From Candidatus Omnitrophota bacterium (lineage in GTDB: Bacteria; Omnitrophota; Gorgyraeia; Gygaellales; Profunditerraquicolaceae): DNA of 64,000 bases. Below are positions 43,250-50,097 of the stretch, piece after piece. The position numbers and the translations under genes are program-made. The notes beneath the pieces are model-generated. The model was given only the letters and a program-made list of their open reading frames with translations, made no database searches and had not been told where the DNA came from. Position 1 is the first letter of the stretch. Each line of letters begins with the position of its first letter. The DNA is taken from assembly GCA_023229385.1 (NCBI GenBank), contig JALNZI010000002.1:1-64000 (forward strand), read 5' to 3'.

Positions 43250-43414
43250 TTATTTAGTTAAATCGGTTAAATTTGTTACAAAATTTTGCATTACCTCTAA
43301 TTTGGCTAATTTTCTATCCTGAATTTCTTTAGGTTTCCACCTGTTTGAATGACCTGTTTTATGTGGCTTACATAGGGGACAGCTTCTTCTTTTATTTTTT
43401 AATTGTTTTCTCAT
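43250..43414 (-). CDS. 54-residue Cys/His protein of the SCPLCKPHK type
   Basis: A frame starting at 43412-43414 encodes M-R-K-Q-L-K-N-K-R-R-S-C-P-L-C-K-P-H-K-T-G-H-S-N-R-W-K. It is a strongly basic knuckle with C-x-x-C and two His residues, followed by an amphipathic helix. Small proteins with an R-S-C-x-L-C-K-P-H-K ... N-R-W core are widespread in bacterial accessory DNA. It abuts the orphan omega-RNA-like sequence, with only two bases between its stop and that element, so the two probably arrived together. Function unknown; RNA or DNA binding is plausible. Confidence 0.65.
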   Translation of the reverse strand: MRKQLKNKRRSCPLCKPHKTGHSNRWKPKEIQDRKLAKLEVMQNFVTNLTDLTK

Positions 43415-43430
43415 AATAGCCTATACTAAA

Positions 43431-44537
43431 TTACTCATAAATTGGCTGAAAGTCAACTGGCTCTATTTTCCAAGTATTAGGAATGTGTGTTAGGCTATAA
43501 GCCCCTCCAACCATAGGACTTAATACGGTATGTTTTAAACCTTGAGGAATTGCTACACTTATTTTTTGCCAGACATCCTCTTTAAAATTAAGTAAATCCC
43601 TATAGGTATTCCAAACAAATACATATTTGCTACTAAAATGCTGATCCTCTGGAAAGATTCCCAATTCAATCTTATGATTTCTAGGTATGACTGTATAAAC
43701 TAAATCACTATACAAATCAGCTTGTATTTCTGATGCTTGTTGCTCTATATCATTATTATCAGGTTCAATTGTATCTACAAGCTTTGCTGGTAAAAAGTCT
43801 TTATCAACCTTAAACCAACCCCCTACTGCGGGGTTTTTAAAAGACCCATTAGTCCAACAAGTTATTTCCGTCATAGAACAGGTTAAGTTATCCCCACTAG
43901 GTGTAATAAATACCTCTACATTTTGCTGATTTGCAGATATAACATAGTAATGTAATTTTCCCAGGGGAGAATTTTCAAGATGCCAAACCTGACCAGGACG
44001 TAGAGCCCCACTTAATTCTTCAATCGTATTAACCTCTAAACCTAATTCAGGTCCTGTGGGTTTAATATCCCAAGATAATTTATCACTAACCTCTAGTAAT
44101 ACAGCAGGCAATTCTTCAGACTTTACATAAGCTCTACATATAGTAGGAAAAGGTTCTTCTATATTTTTAGATCTCATAGACTCTTCAATAGCTATAGATC
44201 TAGGGTTATCCTCACCCTCATCCGCAATATGAAAGCCAAATCTAACAACACTCTCAGGATTAGAACTCCCAGGTTTTATAAGTAGGTATTGTTCTGGTTC
44301 TTTTGAATTTTTAAGCTCCCAAATTTGCCCGTACTTAAGACTATTAGCTAACTCTCTTGTAGTATTACAAACCTTAAAAGGCTTTGATTCTGGTATATCC
44401 CAAGCTAAGGTTACTTCAGTAGAAGGAACTATTAAATGCTGATCCTCAGGCTCCAAATCCTTTTGTTTTATCACATCGGGTTGGGCTAAGGGTATATCCT
44501 TTTCAATGTCAGCTTGCTGTAGGTGGGCTTGAGGCAT
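43431..44537 (-). CDS. WDIP-module protein with two GQVW modules
   Basis: A 368-residue protein with L-A-W-D-I-P (residue 45) and L-S-W-D-I-K (about residue 155). Each is followed by the GQVW pattern: L-K-Y-G-Q-I-W-E-L and L-R-P-G-Q-V-W-H-L. The modules close in L-P-A-V-L-L-E-V and L-P-A-K-L-V-D. A third C-terminal domain of about 95 residues (Y-T-V-I-P-R-N-H-K-I-E-L-G) is unlike the modules. It overlaps the gene before it by 29 bp. Confidence 0.7.
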   Translation of the reverse strand: MPQAHLQQADIEKDIPLAQPDVIKQKDLEPEDQHLIVPSTEVTLAWDIPESKPFKVCNTTRELANSLKYGQIWELKNSKEPEQYLLIKPGSSNPESVVRFGFHIADEGEDNPRSIAIEESMRSKNIEEPFPTICRAYVKSEELPAVLLEVSDKLSWDIKPTGPELGLEVNTIEELSGALRPGQVWHLENSPLGKLHYYVISANQQNVEVFITPSGDNLTCSMTEITCWTNGSFKNPAVGGWFKVDKDFLPAKLVDTIEPDNNDIEQQASEIQADLYSDLVYTVIPRNHKIELGIFPEDQHFSSKYVFVWNTYRDLLNFKEDVWQKISVAIPQGLKHTVLSPMVGGAYSLTHIPNTWKIEPVDFQPIYE

Positions 44538-45069
44538 CTATTTTATCCTTCAATCTTTGAACTTTCTCTACTAAATGAAACCCATTATTAACTATCTTTA
44601 CTGAGGGTCCAGACTCTATCCATAATCCAGTAACTCCATAATTATACTGTATAATATCTAATTCTTTATGAACCAAATCCCTAACAGCAGAACCTATGGG
44701 ATCATTATCATTAATTTCATAACGCATAGTCTCTATAGCCCAAATAGTCCCATTAATTTCTTTATCATCCGGAATATTATTAAAAACACTTACATTAGAA
44801 CTTTTTCTTAGATCCTCTAATAATTTAGAATCTATTCCTACGTCTTTTAAATCCAAAACCTCGTCTGCAGGTTTTTGTATACCCATAGAAGCAGGCTTAC
44901 CTACTCCCATAGCCTCTAAACCCTCTTCCTGCTGTTTAATAGGTTCTATAGACCCAATCTCTAAAGATACCACAGTTTCATAATCTTGAAATTCCCGATG
45001 CCTAACAGACACCTGCAGAAATTCAACCTCATGTTCTTCACCATTTATTATTAACAGAGACTTCATCAT
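44509..45069 (-). CDS. Hypothetical protein in the module operon
   Basis: About 186 residues when started at the ATG at 45067-45069 (a GTG six bases upstream is the alternative). The N-terminus is a small beta hairpin domain (I-I-N-G-E-E-H-E-V-E-F-L-Q-V-S), the middle is acidic and Met/Gly-rich, and the C-terminal helix ends K-V-Q-R-L-K-D-K-I-D-A-S. No signature motif is present. The third copy of the conserved promoter-like element is within 10 bp of the start, so it heads its own transcription unit together with the 43431-44537 module gene. Confidence 0.55.
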   Translation of the reverse strand: MMKSLLIINGEEHEVEFLQVSVRHREFQDYETVVSLEIGSIEPIKQQEEGLEAMGVGKPASMGIQKPADEVLDLKDVGIDSKLLEDLRKSSNVSVFNNIPDDKEINGTIWAIETMRYEINDNDPIGSAVRDLVHKELDIIQYNYGVTGLWIESGPSVKIVNNGFHLVEKVQRLKDKIDASSPPTAS

Positions 45070-45076
45070 ATACACC

Positions 45077-45107
45077 TATATTTGGTTATTTTTATATAAA
45101 AATCAAC
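45077..45107 (-). promoter_or_regulatory. Conserved phage promoter-like element (copy 3)
   Basis: GTTGATTTT-N15-AAATATA followed by GGTGTAT on the minus strand, with the same spacing as copies 1 and 2. It lies between the recombinase island and the module operon, so it restarts transcription after the island. Confidence 0.6.
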
Positions 45108-45179
45108 TAATAAATATAAGATTAATAAATTACAAAAACAATACCTGTATTTTTAATAATAAAACATCTATTATACAAA

Positions 45180-46025
45180 TTACACTAGTAATTTCATTTC
45201 ATCCATTGGGTTCGGCAAACGCCGTTTATATTCCATAGATGTATGTGTGTATATCTCGGTTGTGCGTGTAGATGAATGCTGGAATAAGTCTGCAATAGCT
45301 TTTAACGGAACACCCTTTTCATGAAGATATGTTCCGAGACAATGACGCAATAGGTGAGGATTAACATCGAGCGTTCTTCTGACTATTCGCCGGACAGTAG
45401 CTTTGCTGATGTAATTATTAGGATTCTCGCCGACAAATAACCAGCGTTGAGTCTTTTGTCTGTGCGTAGTTGGTAATGCTTCCCAATGCCGTATAAGAAG
45501 GTTGATAGTATAATTGTTCAATGGGACGAGATTATCTTTTCCGCCCTTTCCCTGACAAATCAATAAGGTCTTACGCACTGGATCAATGTTGTGTCGCTCA
45601 ATCTTGCATAGTTCGCCTATCCTAATGCCTGTTGAATAAAACATGCCAACGATGGCTTTCTCGTGCGGATTAGTGATTTTATTGAATGCCTCCATGACTT
45701 CTTGATGTGACTTAACCTGTGGAATCTTATGAACTATCTTCGGTTTTTTTACTCCATCCATCTTATGCGGTTGACCTTCGATATTTTCATACAAAAAGTG
45801 TAAAGCCCAAAAACACTGCAATTCTTTTGACAGACTGCAATTTACCCCTACCCAAGCAAGAAACCGAATAATTTGCTCCTTGCTTACATGGGTGGGATGA
45901 TGAACCTCTGGGAAATATTGACAGAACGTTTTCAGTCCCGACGCATAAGAATCATCGGTCTGCGGTGAAAGATGCCTCTGTTCGATAATAGTTTTTAAGT
46001 CGTTAAGAATACGCTTAATGTCCAA
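45180..46025 (-). CDS. Tyrosine recombinase / integrase beside cassette array
   Basis: A 281-residue integrase starting at TTG. The N-terminal SAM-like domain is L-S-P-Q-T-D-D-S-Y-A-S-G-L-K-T-F. Catalytic residues are Arg135 (T-G-I-R-I-G-E-L), a beta-hairpin Lys near 160 (Q-G-K-G-G-K-D), His224 and Arg227 (H-L-L-R-H), His250 (F-Q-H-S-S) and Tyr259 (E-I-Y-T-H). The overall type is XerC/D-like. I do not see the extra helix insertion typical of integron integrases, but it is the gene next to the last cassette and points in the same direction as the cassettes. It probably moves the flanking cassettes or integrated the whole island. Base composition is richer in G+C than the phage backbone. Confidence 0.85.
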   Translation of the reverse strand: MDIKRILNDLKTIIEQRHLSPQTDDSYASGLKTFCQYFPEVHHPTHVSKEQIIRFLAWVGVNCSLSKELQCFWALHFLYENIEGQPHKMDGVKKPKIVHKIPQVKSHQEVMEAFNKITNPHEKAIVGMFYSTGIRIGELCKIERHNIDPVRKTLLICQGKGGKDNLVPLNNYTINLLIRHWEALPTTHRQKTQRWLFVGENPNNYISKATVRRIVRRTLDVNPHLLRHCLGTYLHEKGVPLKAIADLFQHSSTRTTEIYTHTSMEYKRRLPNPMDEMKLLV

Positions 46026-46077
46026 TTCTAATCACTCCGATTTTGTTGGTTCAAACTGTTGTGAACTGTAATATTGG

Positions 46078-46455
46078 TTATACCGACAAAACGCCTTCCT
46101 TCCAAAATAATTTGTATCCAAGTTTTTGCGTTCCTCGAATGAAATCATCAATACATCCTTTCTCTTTCCATAGTTGTGTGAACGCGTAAGAGTATCCAGC
46201 ATTCTGTTTTTCTATCACATTCCCTATGTCGAAGAGTTTATTTATATTTTCTGTGTTTATTGGTTTGGTTACAATTTCCGCATACTTAACAAGTTCCTCG
46301 TTAAATTCTGTGTCCGTAGTTTCTGGGTGTGTGCCGCGTTCACACGCATACTGTAAAAATGTTTTTGCCTCAGTAGCGTTTTGCGGTATAACACGCCGCT
46401 CAACTTTGACGGAATCAGCTTTGGTACGTTTGTCCGTATCTTTTGATTTTTCCAT
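46078..46455 (-). CDS. Cassette gene, hypothetical (array position 4)
   Basis: A 125-residue hydrophilic protein (M-E-K-S-K-D-T-D-K-R-T-K and onward) with helical segments and a C-terminal W-K-E-G-V-L-S-V. No family is recognised. Its TAA stop lies inside GTATAAC, which matches an integron R'' core (RYYYAAC-like). A short GTTCA/TGAAC hairpin follows before the recombinase gene. The stop-in-core arrangement is typical of gene cassettes. Confidence 0.6.
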   Translation of the reverse strand: MEKSKDTDKRTKADSVKVERRVIPQNATEAKTFLQYACERGTHPETTDTEFNEELVKYAEIVTKPINTENINKLFDIGNVIEKQNAGYSYAFTQLWKEKGCIDDFIRGTQKLGYKLFWKEGVLSV

Positions 46456-46511
46456 TGATTCGATTTCCTACGTTAGTAATATTTTCAGAACCGCAAGTTA
46501 GCGGCAAATCG

Positions 46512-46853
46512 TTAGCCCGACACGGCTCTTTTTTCTAATTGTTTGTTACTGTTGCGCAAGAGCTTCCAATATTTCCTGTCATAATGTATGTTGTCCCACG
46601 CAATCCATATCCATCTCTTTATGTCATATAGCAACCAGTCAAGTTTTGTTTTACCTATATAGTCTCTTCCCTCTTCTCCGCATTTCTTTTCAAATCTTGC
46701 ATCATCATCGTATAGTCCCCATTTCTTACATCCTGTTACGTCCCAGTCAATGTCGCTCATATAGTATTCAAACTTAGCGAAGACGCAACAGTAACAATCT
46801 TTTCCGCCGTGCGGGCTAACCAGCGTATCAAATTGACGAGGTGAGCTTTTCAT
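46512..46853 (-). CDS. Cassette gene, hypothetical Cys/Trp-rich protein (position 3)
   Basis: A 113-residue protein with C-Y-C-C-V-F-A-K-F-E-Y-Y and an aromatic C-terminal half (W-I-W-I-A-W-D-N-I-H-Y-D-R-K-Y-W). No family is recognised. The stop lies in GGCTAAC followed by a CCGC/GCGG hairpin, again cassette-like. Its leader (CCGCTTGCATCTAATTTAAG then GAATTAAAAATG) is nearly identical to that of the 47401-47712 gene. Confidence 0.6.
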   Translation of the reverse strand: MKSSPRQFDTLVSPHGGKDCYCCVFAKFEYYMSDIDWDVTGCKKWGLYDDDARFEKKCGEEGRDYIGKTKLDWLLYDIKRWIWIAWDNIHYDRKYWKLLRNSNKQLEKRAVSG

Positions 46854-46873
46854 TTTTAATTCCTTAAATTAGA

Positions 46874-46989
46874 TGCAAGCGGTTGCTGAATCCGAAGTCT
46901 ATTCCGTGTCTGCTCATCAAGAGATAACAGACTTAAACGGCTTACTTCACTCACTGGTCGGAGACCTAAGCACGGGCAAACCGCTTGCA
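46874..46989. repeat. Cassette leader palindrome, copy A
   Basis: Arms TGCAAGCGGTTGC (46874-46886) and GCAAACCGCTTGCA (46976-46989) are inverted with about 90 nt between. The left arm is preceded on the plus strand by TTAGA, so it reads TTAGATGCAAGC. The same arms recur at 47733-47830. The position before cassette genes suggests a recombination or regulatory site. Confidence 0.65.
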
Positions 46990-47032
46990 CATTTGTATAT
47001 AGTTTTCGTTGTCGCAATTTATACGCAATCCG

Positions 47033-47269
47033 TTATACGGACGCAAACTCTTTTCCATATTTCTTTTTATAATTTCCAAAGCATCCAGTTTGCATACTAC
47101 AACCCTTTATTGGTCGTATGTCGGGTCGCGGGTTATAACTTCTAAATTTATGTTCTTCGCAAAATCCAGTATCTATTATTTCTTTCCCGTCGTGGCAATG
47201 TCCAGTAAAATCTATTGCTGGGTTGTTGCAGTTAATATGTATGCACTTTTTTACCTGTTGTGTTTTCAT
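47033..47269 (-). CDS. Cassette gene, Cys-rich small protein (position 2)
   Basis: The start is placed at the ATG at 47267-47269 because AAAGGGAAATT precedes it; the longer frame runs back through the attC site. The 78-residue product has C-I-H-I-N-C-N-N-P, H-C-H-D-G-K, F-C-E-E-H-K and C-S-M-Q-T-G-C, i.e. several Cys/His pairs that could bind one or two zinc ions. Its stop is within GTATAAC, an R''-like core. Confidence 0.6.
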   Translation of the reverse strand: MKTQQVKKCIHINCNNPAIDFTGHCHDGKEIIDTGFCEEHKFRSYNPRPDIRPIKGCSMQTGCFGNYKKKYGKEFASV

Positions 47270-47291
47270 AATTTCCCTTTGGGTTTGCGCC

Positions 47292-47406
47292 GTATAACCA
47301 CGCAATCAAGTCTGATGTGCGCTGATGTTTGGCGGTTATGTTAGTTTAAATTATCCATCTTAATTCTATTTCTTAGCGCACACAGCTTATTGCGGTATCG
47401 TTAGGC
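47292..47406 (-). repeat. attC-type recombination site between cassettes
   Basis: Read on the minus strand the 115-bp element begins GCCTAAC (R'', containing the stop of the 47401-47712 gene) and ends GTTATAC (R'). Its arms CGCAAT-AAG-CTG-TGTGCGCT and AGCGCACA-T-CAG-A-CTT-G-ATTGCG pair over more than 20 bp, with unpaired single bases only in the right (L') arm. Unpaired bases on one arm are the strand-choice signal of integron attC sites. A 50-nt variable loop lies between. This is the clearest site of the array. Confidence 0.75.
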
Positions 47407-47712
47407 AGATTGCCTCGCGTCAATAAATGCTTGCCGAATTTTATTGGCTAATTTACGATATTGATTTCTCTGAATAGATGGAACTACGCTTACCGTTTGG
47501 TCTTCTTCTATACATCTAAATTCATTATCCAAGAATATCTTCACAATCATTTCCTCGCTCAAGTTGACAACGCCATCCGAGTTCTCGTTTTGGGCGGAAA
47601 ATTTAGTTAGTAGAGTTACAACATTTTTGATGTTAATTATAGTTACTACTTCTTCCAACATTTGTGAGGGTCGCACATCATATTCTCCTCTTAAAAATTC
47701 TATTGCTTCCAT
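47401..47712 (-). CDS. Cassette gene, hypothetical (position 1)
   Basis: A 103-residue mainly helical, acidic protein (M-E-A-I-E-F-L-R-G-E-Y-D-V-R and onward) with a basic C-terminus (N-Q-Y-R-K-L-A-N-K-I-R-Q-A-F). No family is recognised. A good AAGGAGTT site precedes the ATG, and the leader is shared with the 46512-46853 gene. The stop codon is part of the attC R'' core GCCTAAC. Confidence 0.65.
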   Translation of the reverse strand: MEAIEFLRGEYDVRPSQMLEEVVTIINIKNVVTLLTKFSAQNENSDGVVNLSEEMIVKIFLDNEFRCIEEDQTVSVVPSIQRNQYRKLANKIRQAFIDARQSA

Positions 47713-47732
47713 TTTTAACTCCTTTAATTAGA

Positions 47733-47830
47733 TGCAAGCGGTTAATGATGTATCCCAAAATTCGTTTAGCATAAATAAAATATGGGTTTTATAACCTGTC
47801 ATTGTATGCTCAACCGATTAACCGCTTGCA
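47733..47830. repeat. Cassette leader palindrome, copy B
   Basis: Perfect 14-bp inverted arms TGCAAGCGGTTAAT and ATTAACCGCTTGCA separated by 70 nt, in the 161-bp gap between the first cassette and the phage gene at 47874. The flanking sequence on the right (ACGAAAA ... ACAAAGTG on the minus strand) is also similar to that beside copy A. Confidence 0.7.
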
Positions 47831-47873
47831 CTTTGTTAATAATTTTCGTGTGCCACAACTTAGCAACCAACCA

Positions 47874-48158
47874 CTATACCAAAAGCATTCCATTTAATTT
47901 AAACCCCCAACCAAATGAATCTATATACTCCCGGTCTAATACTTGAAAACTTTGTATATTACTAATTAAAAACTGACGTATGTGATCATTTAGATAGGTG
48001 TCAAATAACCAAAGTGCTTGATTACCCTTCTTATTGACTCCTATTTCTGTAATTCCCCCAGAATGCTGAACCTGCTCACCGTTTTCTTTTAAATATTCTA
48101 ATGTTATACATTTATGGGCTCTTAAAGCCTCTACTAAAGGTTCCATATCAGTAATCAT
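47874..48158 (-). CDS. Small beta-rich protein, WYL-like
   Basis: A 94-residue protein with the pattern H-K-C-I-T-L-E-Y-L-K-E-N-G then G-I-T-E-I-G-V-N-K-K-G-N-Q-A-L-W-L-F, ending R-Q-F-L-I-S-N-I-Q-S-F-Q-V-L-D. This resembles the SH3-like strand order of WYL domains (ligand-sensing modules), but key residues are not conserved, so the link is weak. Its start overlaps the stop of the GroES-like gene (ATGA). The C-terminal G-M-L-L-V-stop coincides with the border of the cassette island. Confidence 0.5.
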   Translation of the reverse strand: MITDMEPLVEALRAHKCITLEYLKENGEQVQHSGGITEIGVNKKGNQALWLFDTYLNDHIRQFLISNIQSFQVLDREYIDSFGWGFKLNGMLLV

Positions 48159-48460
48159 TTTACACCACCTTCCATTTTATGTTCAAAACCTAATAAATCT
48201 TTAGCCTGCACAATATGAATCTTACCAAATTCATCATCGTCCTCTATCTCAATAACATTACTATTAATATAGTAAACAGTATCATTAATAGCAAGATCCC
48301 CCATACTAAAATTATTTGATGTAGTCTCTCCGGCAGATACCAATATTCCTGACAATACCTTAGGCTTGTTTGAGGCTGAGGTAATAACTTGAATAGAGTT
48401 ACTTTCTTGTTTTAAATCTTCTTTTGGTTTAATAATAACATAATCATTTAAGGCTTTCAT
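48155..48460 (-). CDS. GroES-like co-chaperonin
   Basis: A 101-residue protein with the Cpn10 plan. It has an N-terminal L-N-D-Y-V-I-I-K-P-K strand, a mobile-loop region (residues 18-34, Q-E-S-N-S-I-Q-V-I-T-S-A-S), V-L-S-G-I-L-V-S-A-G, a roof loop with M-G-D-L-A-I-N-D-T-V-Y-Y, and I-H-I-V-Q-A-K-D-L-L-G-F near the end. Phage GroES analogues (such as T4 gp31) replace the host cofactor on GroEL to fold the large capsid protein. The mobile loop lacks the usual G-G-I-V-L sequence but has a hydrophobic I-Q-V-I. Placing it in the head gene region supports a capsid-folding role. Confidence 0.75.
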   Translation of the reverse strand: MKALNDYVIIKPKEDLKQESNSIQVITSASNKPKVLSGILVSAGETTSNNFSMGDLAINDTVYYINSNVIEIEDDDEFGKIHIVQAKDLLGFEHKMEGGVK

Positions 48461-48471
48461 TTTAAACTCCT

Positions 48472-48555
48472 TTATATGTTTGAGATATTACTATATTCAT
48501 TTACTATGCTATCCATAAATTCAATCATTTTACTTATAGTAGGATTCTTACCCAT
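48472..48555 (-). CDS. Possible 27-residue peptide
   Basis: An ATG at 48553-48555 with AGGTGAG just upstream encodes M-G-K-N-P-T-I-S-K-M-I-E-F-M-D-S-I-V-N-E and ends 11 bp before the GroES-like gene. It could be a tiny amphipathic helix peptide or a leader peptide. Nothing else gene-like is seen between 48461 and 48608. Confidence 0.3.
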   Translation of the reverse strand: MGKNPTISKMIEFMDSIVNEYSNISNI

Positions 48556-48608
48556 ATTCTCACCTGCTTAAGGAATAATGTCATCAATTTCAAACAGCCG
48601 TTTTACGC

Positions 48609-49586
48609 CTAAATTGTATTCGAATAGTTTGGGTTAATTTCATATAAGCTCCTTATCTTTATATTCTTATACAAACTAATAAATTTTGGATAAATTAATA
48701 TTAAGCTCCAAGTTAGCATTAGAATAGGTATAAAATAATATCTATCACCACTATTAAACACATCTGGCTTAAAACATTTATAAGATAGTCTAGGTAATGC
48801 AGATAACAAAAATGCAAAATGAATAGTAACAAATAAACATATTTCTTTTATGTTTCTTCCAAAATATAAAAACATAGTTATTAACCCTATATAAATTATA
48901 TTTGCAATCCAAATATAATTTGTTATGCCCAAAGGTTCTGCAATAACTCTATAGGGTATTGTCATTACAAATCTAAGTGCATCTGCACTATAACCCCCCA
49001 TAGGTAAAAACAATACTGCAGTTGCTTGAATAACAGCAGTTACTATTGCAATAAATAATAAATCTCTTCTATACAAAAATATAAATGGAAGTAATATAAT
49101 AATAAATATGCTCGATAATCCTGTTGTTATAACAATTAATGAATCCCCTACCCATTGCCATGCGGTTATAGGTTTTGTTTTAAGCAGTAAAGTTATTGCT
49201 GCAACTACAAGAAACCATTGAAAATAAGCTACAAGAAAAGGTATTTTTGCTACTACTGCAATTGATAGCACCATACAATATTTTTGAAATTCTGAATACT
49301 TAAGCCTATCCGAGAACATATTTATTAGAATTAAAATAGATCCTAATAAACAACTCCATACATATACTGCTGCAGAACTGGTTAAATATGCAATTATTCT
49401 TGGGATAAGGTGATAATACCCGCTGTAGGGAGTAATAAATGATAATAGACTATATCTCCCATCATTGAATACCCAAGCATCCTCAAACCAAAAATCAGGT
49501 TGAATCAAAAGTTGTTGTCGATGCAATATTATAATCACAGTTCCTATTAAAAGAACTATGGATCTATACAAATTTTTTCTGTTCAT
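48609..49586 (-). CDS. Polytopic GT-C-like membrane protein
   Basis: A 325-residue protein with about nine transmembrane helices. An extracytoplasmic loop after helix 1 has F-W-F-E-D-A-W-V-F-N-D-G and Y-S-G-Y-Y-H-L-I-P-R-I. The acidic E-D pair after the first helix and the Y-x-G-Y-x-H-x-x-P-R motif are what is seen in GT-C-fold glycosyltransferases, including phage O-antigen-modifying (serotype-converting) enzymes. It is a likely lysogenic-conversion or superinfection-exclusion gene with its own promoter (49622-49650). The family is assigned by topology and the two motifs only. Confidence 0.6.
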   Translation of the reverse strand: MNRKNLYRSIVLLIGTVIIILHRQQLLIQPDFWFEDAWVFNDGRYSLLSFITPYSGYYHLIPRIIAYLTSSAAVYVWSCLLGSILILINMFSDRLKYSEFQKYCMVLSIAVVAKIPFLVAYFQWFLVVAAITLLLKTKPITAWQWVGDSLIVITTGLSSIFIIILLPFIFLYRRDLLFIAIVTAVIQATAVLFLPMGGYSADALRFVMTIPYRVIAEPLGITNYIWIANIIYIGLITMFLYFGRNIKEICLFVTIHFAFLLSALPRLSYKCFKPDVFNSGDRYYFIPILMLTWSLILIYPKFISLYKNIKIRSLYEINPNYSNTI

Positions 49587-49621
49587 TATATTGCTCCTAT
49601 TATTTAATTATAACCTATATC

Positions 49622-49650
49622 AAAGTAATAAAAAATAATGTAGAAGTCAA
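49622..49650 (-). promoter_or_regulatory. Sigma70-like promoter for the GT-C-like gene
   Basis: TTGACT (49645-49650) preceded by AGGTA and followed after 17 nt by TACTTT. The AGGTATTGACT string is shared with the promoter of the neighbouring small membrane gene. Confidence 0.5.
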
Positions 49651-49693
49651 TACCTAACCAAATTATTAATGTTCAGCAATAAAACTTTTAATA

Positions 49694-49978
49694 CTACCTA
49701 ATATCCCTATCATTGCAGACATCATTAGTTGTATTAAATGATTTTACTTTTCTATTGCCCAAAGTTTCTAAAACAAATTTTTTAAGTTCACTAACTTCGT
49801 TCATTAACCAACCAATTGATAATATTGCTATACTAATTACATATGAAATGTCAAAAGGTACTCGAAATATAAGGTAAGCACAGACCATTATTGTAGCAAC
49901 AAACATTAAAACATTAATAACAATTCTCCATGTTGTATCTAATATTTTCCATATCTTTTGTGTCATGTTAAAAATCAC
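49694..49978 (-). CDS. Small two-helix membrane protein
   Basis: A 94-residue protein with two hydrophobic segments (residues 17-35, V-I-N-V-L-M-F-V-A-T-I-M-V-C-A-Y-L, and 42-58, S-Y-V-I-S-I-A-I-L-S-I-G-W-L) and a hydrophilic C-terminus. The size and two helices could fit a flippase-like partner of the adjacent GT-C-like protein or an exclusion protein; neither is proven. It has its own promoter-like element and a ribosome binding site AAGGTGA. Confidence 0.55.
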   Translation of the reverse strand: MIFNMTQKIWKILDTTWRIVINVLMFVATIMVCAYLIFRVPFDISYVISIAILSIGWLMNEVSELKKFVLETLGNRKVKSFNTTNDVCNDRDIR

Positions 49979-50033
49979 CTTATGTTTTATGATGTAAGTT
50001 TTAAGTGCTTAATTATTAATTACTCTCGTTTTA

Positions 50034-50062
50034 AATTTAATAAATAATTTAACAAGAGTCAA
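50034..50062 (-). promoter_or_regulatory. Sigma70-like promoter for the small membrane gene
   Basis: TTGACT (50057-50062) preceded by TAGGTA and followed after 17 nt by TAAATT. Together with 49622-49650 it marks two separately expressed genes inserted after the terminase. Confidence 0.5.
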
Positions 50063-50097
50063 TACCTAATAAAAAAATGCCTACAAAGTAGTAAGCA

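Noticed and set aside
46873..47344. Plus-strand frames in the cassette island
   Set aside because: They run through palindromes and across the attC site, lack ribosome binding sites, and oppose minus-strand genes with cassette-like ends.
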